Shown here one piece after another: positions 5,227-11,135 of a DNA stretch of 12,950 bases. Made by a program: the position numbers and the translations under genes. The stretch comes from Actinomycetes bacterium (GTDB taxonomy: Bacteria > Actinomycetota > Actinomycetes > Streptosporangiales > Streptosporangiaceae): NCBI GenBank assembly GCA_025964635.1, contig JAOPYP010000330.1:1-12950 (forward strand). The letters are read 5' to 3'. The notes beneath the pieces are model-generated. The model was not told the origin of the DNA and ran no database searches. It was given only the letters and a program-made list of their open reading frames with translations. Positions within the stretch are counted from its first letter, which is position 1; every line of letters begins with the position of its first letter.

Positions 5227-8181
5227 TTACGGTGAAGCGGAGGGCGAGGGGGTGGCCTTCGCCGACGATGACGAGTGGGCCTGCGCGGCCTTCTGAGCCT
5301 GGTCCAAGGCCTTTTTCATGAGGGCCGTGTACTTGCCGTAGCTGGCGAAGTCCCCGGTCTTCAGGGCCGCCTGGGCCTTGGCGTAGTCCGTCTCGGCCTG
5401 AGCCAGGTACCCGCGCACGACCGTGCTGGCCGACCCCTGCCCGGTACCCGAGCCGGACGGGCCAGGCGAGCCGGACGTGCTGCCCGGACTGGCCGACAGG
5501 CCCGGGATCACCTGGCTGAGCGCGGCGGACAGGGTCGGCGCGAACCCGACGTTCCCGTTGAACGAGACCGCGACCCGCTTGAGCACCGGGTACGAGCCCG
5601 AGGTGCTGCCGCCCGTGGTGCCGGCCGCCTGGATGTAGATCGGCTCCTCGTAGACGAGCGCCCCCCCGACCGGGAGCGTGATCAGGTTGCCCTCGATGAC
5701 CTTGGACCCGTTCTGCCGGTACAGCGACAGCTGGGAGGAGATCGTGGGGTCCGACTCGAACGTGCTCTGCACCTGCTGCGGGCCGAGGATGGCGGTGTCC
5801 TGGGGCAGCTGGAGGACCCGGATCGTGCCGTAGTCCGGCGACTGCGGGTTGCTGTCCACCGCCATGTACGCGGCCAGGTTCTGCCGCCCCCGCTGGACCA
5901 GCGGGGAGGTCAGCGAGAACCCGGCGGCCGCGCCGGGCATCTGCATGGTCTGGTAGTACGGCGGCTGGCTGGCGGCCTGCGGGCTGTTGGAGGTGCCCGG
6001 GTTGTCCGGCACGGCCCAGAAGCCCTGCCCGCCGTAGAAGGACTGGGCGGACAGGACATGGAACTGGGTCAGGATCTGGCGCTGCACCTCGAACAGGTCC
6101 GGCGGGTAGCGCAGGTGCGGCGTCAGGGCGGCGGGAATGTCCGCCTTGGGCTTGATCACCCCGGGGAACGCCTTCATCCAGGTGCGCAGGATCGGGTCGC
6201 TGGCGTCCCACTGGTACAGCGTCACGCTGCCGGTGTAGGCGTTCACCACCGCCTTCACCGAGTTCCGGATGTAGTTGACGTCGCCGGTGGGCTGGCCGGC
6301 CACCGTGCCGCCCGGGGCGTCGCTGGTCGCCGTGGCCTGCCCCATGCTCAGCCGCTGCGAGTACGGGTACAGGCCGGTCGTGGTGTAGCCGTCCACCACC
6401 CACAGGATCTGCCCGTTCGCGACGACCGGGTAGGGGTTGCCGTCCAGGGTGAGGAACGGCGCCACCTTGGCCACCCGGTCCAGCGGCTGCCGGTCATAGA
6501 GGATCTTCGACTGGCTGTTGATGGCCCCGGACAGCAGGATGTTCAGCTCGCGGAACTTGATCGTGTACAGCAGCCGGTTCAGCGGCGAGCCCACGTCCAC
6601 GCCGCCGCTGCCGTGGTAGGTGTTGTTCTGCTGGCCGCCGGCCGCGGCGGACGGGTAGTCCAGCTCCTGCTTACGGCCGCCCGCGGGGCCGCCGACGATC
6701 GCGTACGCGTTCTGTCCCTCGCCGAAGTACACCCGGGGCTGGGTGAGGCCCAGGTTCCCGCGCGGCGGGATGTCGCTCTCCACGAACGACGGGTTGCCGT
6801 TGCCCTGCACGGTGTTGGCCGTGGCCGCGACCACCCCGAAGCCGTGCGTGTACACCAGGTGGGTGTTGATCCAGTTGCCCTGCCCGGGCGGGGGCCCGCC
6901 CATGCCGCGCACCGCCACGACCGTGTCCTGCGGCAGCGGGCCCGCCCCGGGCCGGAGGTAGCGGTCCATCGCGAGGTTGGCCGGGAACTGGTAGTAGCTC
7001 TTGACCTGCTGGAGCTGCTGGAAGGTCGGCGACACCACGTCGGGATCCAGCAGCCGCATCCCCTTGAGCGTGCTCACCTCGGCGTCCAGCGCGGACTGCG
7101 ACACGCGGGTGGTCGCCGAGTACGGGGCGACCCGGACTGTGGAGGGGCTCAGCCCGTAGGCCTGCCGGGTGGTGCGGATCTCCCGGTGGATGTAGGGGGT
7201 CTCCTTGGCCAGCTCGTTCGGCTTGACCACGAACTGCTGGATGATCGCCGGGTACAGGCCGCCGATGAGGATCGCGGACAGCACCAGCAGCCCGAACCCG
7301 ACGGCAGGCAGCATCGCGCTGCGCCGCGCCGCGCCCGCGAAGAACAGCAGGGCGCACAGGACGGCGATCACCGCGAGGACGGTCTTGGCCGGCAGCACCG
7401 CGTTGACATCGGTATACGAGGCGCCGGTGGTGACCGCACCGCGCTGGGAGAAGTCGATGCCGTACCGGTCGACCCAGTACGCCACGGCCTTAAGCAGCAC
7501 GAACACGCCGAACAGCAGGAACAGGTGGGCCTGTGCCGCCATCGTGACCCGGGGGTGGCGGCCCTGCATGCGCAGCCCGCCGTACAGGTAGTGCACCAGC
7601 GTGGCCAGCACCAGCGAGAGCAGTACCGCCGCGAACAGGTAGCTCAGCACCATCCGGATGAACGGGTAGGTGAAGACGAAGAAGGAAAGATCCCACTTGA
7701 ACTGAGGGTCTACTTTGTTGAACTTAACCTGGTTGGCGAACAGCAGCCAGGTCCGCCAGGAACCCGCGGCGGTGATGCCGGAGATCACGCCGACCAGGCC
7801 GAGCACCAGGCCCAGCAGGAGCCGCCGGTGCGGGTCGATGGCCATCCGGTAGGCGTCGCCGCCCGTGCCCGGTGCGGGCACCGGCCGGTAGATGGGCCGC
7901 AGCCGGTAGGCCAGGGCGGCGTTCGCCCCGGTGACCACGGCCATGAACAGCCCGGCCACGAAGAACATGGCCCAGCGCGTACCGTACGTGGTGCCGAACA
8001 CCGACGAGTAGTGGACGGCCCGGTACCACAGGAAGTCAGTCCAGACCCCGGCCACGATCGCGATCAGCACGAAGAAGGCGATCAGGGCCACGATGACCGG
8101 CAGGACCAGCCGGGGCCACCGGAGGCCGGCGAGGGGCGGACGGCCAGCAGGCGGCCGGGCCGATCCGGACCGGAAGGACAC
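5227..8181 (-). CDS. UPF0182 family large membrane protein
   Basis: Actinobacterial integral membrane protein of unknown function. With the GTG at 8181 it has 984 residues, close to the usual family length. Seven hydrophobic stretches fall in the first 310 residues, at about 26-47, 70-91, 119-139, 170-198, 217-235, 263-283 and 289-311. A long, presumably extracytoplasmic domain follows (family-like segments WTDFLWYRAVHYSSVF, FKWDLSFFVFTYPF, KPNELAKETPYI, YQWDASDPI and TWMKAFPG). Then come a Ser/Gly/Pro linker at about 885-910 and a helical C-terminal region (AETDYAKAQAALKTGD...ALMKKAL) ending in a Ser/Ala/Pro tail. A longer start, GTG 8196, is possible. GTG 8181 is preferred because AGGGGGAG stands 4-6 nt upstream and the N-terminus then reads MSFRSG, as in relatives. 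No function can be assigned. Proximity to a PDZ protease and the SDR/DUF2342 pair is conserved in actinobacteria and hints at an envelope role. Confidence 0.92.
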   Translation of the reverse strand: MSFRSGSARPPAGRPPLAGLRWPRLVLPVIVALIAFFVLIAIVAGVWTDFLWYRAVHYSSVFGTTYGTRWAMFFVAGLFMAVVTGANAALAYRLRPIYRPVPAPGTGGDAYRMAIDPHRRLLLGLVLGLVGVISGITAAGSWRTWLLFANQVKFNKVDPQFKWDLSFFVFTYPFIRMVLSYLFAAVLLSLVLATLVHYLYGGLRMQGRHPRVTMAAQAHLFLLFGVFVLLKAVAYWVDRYGIDFSQRGAVTTGASYTDVNAVLPAKTVLAVIAVLCALLFFAGAARRSAMLPAVGFGLLVLSAILIGGLYPAIIQQFVVKPNELAKETPYIHREIRTTRQAYGLSPSTVRVAPYSATTRVSQSALDAEVSTLKGMRLLDPDVVSPTFQQLQQVKSYYQFPANLAMDRYLRPGAGPLPQDTVVAVRGMGGPPPGQGNWINTHLVYTHGFGVVAATANTVQGNGNPSFVESDIPPRGNLGLTQPRVYFGEGQNAYAIVGGPAGGRKQELDYPSAAAGGQQNNTYHGSGGVDVGSPLNRLLYTIKFRELNILLSGAINSQSKILYDRQPLDRVAKVAPFLTLDGNPYPVVANGQILWVVDGYTTTGLYPYSQRLSMGQATATSDAPGGTVAGQPTGDVNYIRNSVKAVVNAYTGSVTLYQWDASDPILRTWMKAFPGVIKPKADIPAALTPHLRYPPDLFEVQRQILTQFHVLSAQSFYGGQGFWAVPDNPGTSNSPQAASQPPYYQTMQMPGAAAGFSLTSPLVQRGRQNLAAYMAVDSNPQSPDYGTIRVLQLPQDTAILGPQQVQSTFESDPTISSQLSLYRQNGSKVIEGNLITLPVGGALVYEEPIYIQAAGTTGGSTSGSYPVLKRVAVSFNGNVGFAPTLSAALSQVIPGLSASPGSTSGSPGPSGSGTGQGSASTVVRGYLAQAETDYAKAQAALKTGDFASYGKYTALMKKALDQAQKAAQAHSSSSAKATPSPSASP

Positions 8182-8234
8182 CGCACTCCCCCTCACGCGC
8201 TGTTGAGCGCCACATCATTGGTACCGCATTACCC

Positions 8235-8251
8235 CGCCGGTATTACCGGCG
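8235..8251. promoter_or_regulatory. 17-bp palindrome upstream of the UPF0182 gene
   Basis: CGCCGGTATTACCGGCG is a perfect palindrome with 8-bp arms and a single central base, lying 54-70 bp upstream of the GTG at 8181. Position and symmetry suit an operator for a dimeric regulator in the UPF0182 promoter. The distance from the PDZ stop codon makes a terminator possible but less likely. I could not place a convincing -10/-35 pair around it. Confidence 0.45.
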
Positions 8252-8334
8252 CACCATTCCTTTGCGAAACCCTCAACCGGTCCGGCGTACTGAGCCATGC
8301 GGCGCCAATGTACCCCGATCAGGGCGGTCAGGCG

Positions 8335-8387
8335 TCACCGGCGCCGGCGCGGTGATCATGTATTCGTCAGGTGGCGGTCAGGTGGCG
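8335..8387 (-). terminator. Inverted repeat and 11-bp tandem repeat after the PDZ protease gene
   Basis: TCACCG (8335-8340) and CGGTGA (8350-8355) flank the GC-only core GCGCCGGCG, giving a possible U-less terminator about 48 bp after the PDZ protease stop. Between the two lies a perfect 11-bp direct repeat, GTCAGGTGGCG at 8366-8376 and 8377-8387, of unknown meaning. The terminator call rests only on position and symmetry. Confidence 0.35.
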
Positions 8388-8403
8388 CCCAGAACCCCGG
8401 CCT

Positions 8404-9435
8404 TCAGCAGCCGGGCACGCTCCGGCCGGCCTTGAGGGCGTCCAGGTCGCTGATGGCCTGGCGCAGCGTGGAGACCTTGACCACGCGCAGCCCGGCCGGC
8501 ACCGCGCCGGCGGTATCCCGGCAGTTGGCCGCCGGGGTCAGGAATACCGTCGCGCCGGCCGCGCGGGCACCCGCCATCTTCTGCTGGATGCCGCCGATCG
8601 CGGATACGGCACCGTCGGCCGAGATCTCGCCGGTGCCCGCGACGAACCGCCCGCCGGTCAGGTTGCCGGGAGTCAGCTTGTCCACGATGCCGAGCGCGAA
8701 CATCATCCCGGCGCTGGGCCCGCCGATGTCGCCCACCCGGAACTTGACGGGGAACGGGAAGCGGTAACTCTCCTGGACCAGCACCCCGACCACGGCCTGC
8801 CCCTGGACGTTCGTGGTCTTCAGCCGGACATGCGCGGTCTTGCCCTTGCGGATGATCGTGAGGGTCACCACCGAGCCCGGGGGGTGCGCGCGGATCAGGG
8901 TGCCGGTGGCGTGGGTGCAGTTGACCGGGGTGCCGTCCACCGCGGTGATGGTGTCGCCGACGTGCAGCACCCCCGCGGCCGGGAGGCCCTTCTCGGTCTG
9001 CGTGACCGTGTCCACGGTGGTGAAGTGGATCCCGAGCGTGCACAGGGCCGCGGCCTGGGCGGTCTGCTGGGAGCTGGCCATCTGCGCGGTGTCCTGCTGG
9101 ACGACCTGCTGCTCCGACTGCCCGGAGGGGAACAGCTCCGTCTCCGGCACCACCGCGGTGTGCGGGCTGAGCCAGGCGCGCACCGCGGTGAACACGTTGA
9201 ACCCGTTGCCGGGGCCGCCCACGAAGGACACCGTTACCAGGTTCAGGTGCCCGGCGGCCGGGTACGTCCGGTGCCCGGCGACCGTGATCAGCGGGCCGCT
9301 CGACGTCTTGCCCAGGGTGTTCAGCGTCGGGCCGGGCGACAGGATCACGTACGGCACCGGCACCAGGGCCGCGATGAGAGCCGCCACCACCACGCCGATC
9401 CCGGCGACCAGCAGGGTCACAGTGCGGCGCGACAT
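8404..9435 (-). CDS. YlbL-like PDZ / Lon-type (S16) membrane-anchored protease
   Basis: Predicted extracytoplasmic serine protease held by one N-terminal membrane helix (about 7-27; the chain then runs PVPYVILSPGPTLNTLG, typical of the family). Residues about 135-205 form a PDZ domain (GLPAAGVLHVGDTITAVDGTPV). The C-terminal third is a Lon-like proteolytic domain with the nucleophile in GDIGGPSAGMMFAL (Ser241) and the partner lysine in IGGIQQKMAGARAAG (Lys286), forming a Ser-Lys dyad. No ATPase domain is present, as expected for this family. Two starts are possible: GTG 9453, which overlaps moaE by 8 bp, and ATG 9435, 10 bp after the moaE stop. ATG 9435 is preferred because relatives begin M(S/P)RRT. 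Neither has a strong ribosome binding site, so translation may be coupled to moaE. Targets are unknown; the downstream UPF0182 protein is a natural candidate partner by location only. Confidence 0.9.
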   Translation of the reverse strand: MSRRTVTLLVAGIGVVVAALIAALVPVPYVILSPGPTLNTLGKTSSGPLITVAGHRTYPAAGHLNLVTVSFVGGPGNGFNVFTAVRAWLSPHTAVVPETELFPSGQSEQQVVQQDTAQMASSQQTAQAAALCTLGIHFTTVDTVTQTEKGLPAAGVLHVGDTITAVDGTPVNCTHATGTLIRAHPPGSVVTLTIIRKGKTAHVRLKTTNVQGQAVVGVLVQESYRFPFPVKFRVGDIGGPSAGMMFALGIVDKLTPGNLTGGRFVAGTGEISADGAVSAIGGIQQKMAGARAAGATVFLTPAANCRDTAGAVPAGLRVVKVSTLRQAISDLDALKAGRSVPGC

Positions 9436-9445
9436 GGGGGGAAGA

Positions 9446-9868
9446 CTACGCACTGTTCACCCATTCGCTCTCGCCGTCGCCGAATACCTGGTGCTTCCAG
9501 ACCGGGACGCTCTGCTTGAGCTCGTCGATCAGGGCGCGGCACGCGGTGAAGGCCGCGGCGCGGTGCGGGCACGAGACGGCGACCACGACGGCCAGATCGC
9601 CTACGGCCAGGTCGCCCACCCGGTGCACGGCCGCGATCGCGGTGACCTCGAACTCCGCGGCAACCTTCTCGCATACCCGGCGCAGCTCGGCCGCGGCCGA
9701 CGGGTGCGCGGTGTAACCCAGGTGCCGCACGTCACGGCCATGATCGTGGTTCCGGACCGCACCGGAGAACAGGGCGATGCCCCCCGCCGAGGGGTCGGCC
9801 ACGGCGTCGTGCACCTCGTCCACGGACAGCGGCGTGTCCCGCACTTCGGCGAGCCGGATCACAGTCAC
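9446..9868 (-). CDS. moaE: Molybdopterin synthase large subunit MoaE
   Basis: Catalytic subunit of molybdopterin synthase: with the thiocarboxylated small subunit MoaD it adds the dithiolene sulfurs to cyclic pyranopterin monophosphate. The protein has 140 residues, normal for MoaE. Visible motifs are GGIALFSGAVRNHDHG (29-44), LGYTAHPSAA (50-59), HRVGDLAVGDLAVVVAVSCPHRAAAF (82-107) and ACRALIDELKQSVPVWKH (109-126). Lys118 and Lys125 match the active-site lysines of Escherichia coli MoaE (119 and 126). No moaD, moaA, moaC or other cofactor gene is in the window, so its partner must be encoded elsewhere. The GTG at 9868 is the start; the next in-frame GTG is two codons on. There is no evident ribosome binding site, but a TANNNT box lies 6 nt upstream. 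Confidence 0.93.
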   Translation of the reverse strand: MTVIRLAEVRDTPLSVDEVHDAVADPSAGGIALFSGAVRNHDHGRDVRHLGYTAHPSAAAELRRVCEKVAAEFEVTAIAAVHRVGDLAVGDLAVVVAVSCPHRAAAFTACRALIDELKQSVPVWKHQVFGDGESEWVNSA

Positions 9869-9880
9869 GGAGCCAAGGTA
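9869..9880 (-). promoter_or_regulatory. Candidate leaderless -10 promoter of moaE
   Basis: On the minus strand, TACCTT (9875-9880) fits the TANNNT -10 pattern, and 6 nt separate it from the GTG start codon at 9868. Transcription would then begin at or beside the first base of the start codon, which would explain the missing ribosome binding site. No clear -35 is seen. Confidence 0.4.
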
Positions 9881-9930
9881 GCGCCTGAACCTGGGCGGCT
9901 GGACCAGGGGCGATCAGGTTTTCGTTGCGG

Positions 9931-9966
9931 AAAAAAGGGATGGTGCGGCGGGCCGCGGCCGCCCGC
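9931..9966 (-). terminator. Hairpin plus T6 tract after the SDR gene
   Basis: Reading the minus strand, GCGGGC and GCCCGC (9948-9953 and 9961-9966) form a 6-bp stem around a 7-nt loop starting 4 bp past the SDR stop codon. About 11 nt further on is a run of six T (9931-9936), rare in such GC-rich DNA. The T-run is farther from the stem than in a classical intrinsic terminator, so the call is tentative. It separates the SDR gene from moaE. Confidence 0.5.
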
Positions 9967-9969
9967 GCG

Positions 9970-11070
9970 TCAGGTGCCGCGCTTGCGGCGGCGGGCCACC
10001 CGGACGATGGCCGCGGTGCCGATGACGGCCACGGTCGCCCCGGCCGCCGTGATCGTCGCTTCCTTGCGGGCCAGCCGGCGGCCGGCCACCGCATGGTGCC
10101 CGGCGCGCTGCTTCAGCAACTCGCCGAGGGCCGCGGCGTTGTCGTAGCCGGGCCGCCAGCCCGCCGCGCGCAGCGCCTGGCAGTCGACCACCCAGGGGTA
10201 GACCATGTAGCGCAGGTCAGCGACCGGGGCGGGGGTGATGCCCAGCCGGTGCAGCCGCTGCGCCGTGCCGAACGTCAGCCCGGCGGGCAGCTCGACCCGG
10301 CGCAGCCCGCTGAGCTCCTCGACCTCTTCCTCTTCCAGCCAGCCGTCGCAGCCCACCGCGAAGGACCCGTCGATCTTGCCGGTCACGGCCAGCTCGAGCG
10401 CGGACACCAGGTCCTCGATGTGGCAGAACTGCCAGCGCGGCGCGCAGCCCTTCACGGTGAGCAGCCGGGGGGACTCGAAGTGCCGGGTGACGAGGGTGTC
10501 CACCCCCTCGCCGACCAGCGCGGCCGGGCGGACCACGGTGATGGCCATGCCCGGGTGCGACCGCGGTGAGCGCTGGGCCAGATGCTCGATCTCGAGCAGG
10601 TCGCCCGCCACGCTGCCGTCGTGGTCCACGCCCAGCGGGGCGTCCTCGGGCAGCGGCACCGGGTTGTCCGGGGCCGCCCCGTAGACCATGGCGCTGGTGA
10701 CCAGGATCACCCGGCCGACCCGCCCGGCGGCCGCCGAGGTGAGCACGGTCTGCGCGGCGCGGACGTTGAAGGCCCGGCGGGCCCGGTGATCGGTATCCGC
10801 CGCCATGTCGATGTCGGTGTGCACCAGCACATCGACCCCCCTCAGCCGGCCGGCCAGGGTAGGGTCCCGGACGTCGGCCAGCCGCCAGGTCACGCCGACC
10901 ACGTCCCCACGGTGATCATCGATCGCGATGACCCGGCGCACCGCGGCTGAGGCCGCGAGCCGCAGGGCCAGGGCGTGGCCCAGGCCACGCGCCGCGCCGG
11001 TGATGGCCACGACGGGGCGTGGCTCCTGATCAGTGCGCTCGCGGCGAACCTGGGCCCGTGCAGTGCTCAA
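9970..11070 (-). CDS. NAD-dependent epimerase/SDR-like protein with C-terminal membrane helix, catalytic residues apparently lost
   Basis: The 366-residue protein has a Rossmann fold with the nucleotide-binding motif TGAARGLG (24-31), an acidic end to beta-2 (AIDD, 49-52), ADVRD (65-69) and VTSAMVYG (124-131). An extended-SDR enzyme should next show a Tyr-x-x-x-Lys pair. The equivalent stretch here (GSVAGDLLEIEHLAQR, about 152-167) has neither residue, although the trailing Glu and Leu pattern is kept. This suggests a dinucleotide-binding but non-catalytic or unusual member. Residues about 339-358 are hydrophobic and followed by RRRKRG, consistent with a membrane-anchored, cytoplasmically facing protein. 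The start is TTG at 11070 with GGGAG 9 nt upstream; a GTG about 60 bp on, after an AGGAG, is the alternative. It is divergent from the DUF2342 gene, an arrangement recurrent in actinobacteria. Substrate unknown. Confidence 0.8.
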   Translation of the reverse strand: MSTARAQVRRERTDQEPRPVVAITGAARGLGHALALRLAASAAVRRVIAIDDHRGDVVGVTWRLADVRDPTLAGRLRGVDVLVHTDIDMAADTDHRARRAFNVRAAQTVLTSAAAGRVGRVILVTSAMVYGAAPDNPVPLPEDAPLGVDHDGSVAGDLLEIEHLAQRSPRSHPGMAITVVRPAALVGEGVDTLVTRHFESPRLLTVKGCAPRWQFCHIEDLVSALELAVTGKIDGSFAVGCDGWLEEEEVEELSGLRRVELPAGLTFGTAQRLHRLGITPAPVADLRYMVYPWVVDCQALRAAGWRPGYDNAAALGELLKQRAGHHAVAGRRLARKEATITAAGATVAVIGTAAIVRVARRRKRGT

Positions 11071-11135
11071 CGTGTGCCGCTCCCGGGATAACGTGGCGGT
11101 TGTGACCCTTCCATCCTGCCTGAGAGGTCGCGGAG
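11071..11135. promoter_or_regulatory. Divergent promoter region between the SDR and DUF2342 genes
   Basis: Sixty-five base pairs separate two divergent start codons, so both promoters must fit here or reach into the genes. On the plus strand GAGAGG stands 8 nt before the DUF2342 ATG and is the likely ribosome binding site. On the minus strand GGGAG stands 9 nt before the SDR TTG. A GATAAC/GTTATC element at about 11087-11092 is the only AT-rich spot and could be part of a -10 on either strand. No -35 element is clear. Confidence 0.45.

Noticed and set aside
5275..8355. 1026-codon open frame on the plus strand, antisense to the UPF0182 gene
   Set aside because: Its product is Arg/Gly/His/Val/Gln-rich with no recognisable domain, as expected from the complement of a GC-rich gene with strong third-position bias. 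The minus-strand frame has clear membrane helices and UPF0182 family segments.
8813..10147. 444-codon plus-strand open frame
   Set aside because: It crosses the PDZ protease, moaE and the end of the SDR gene in antisense and shows no domain.
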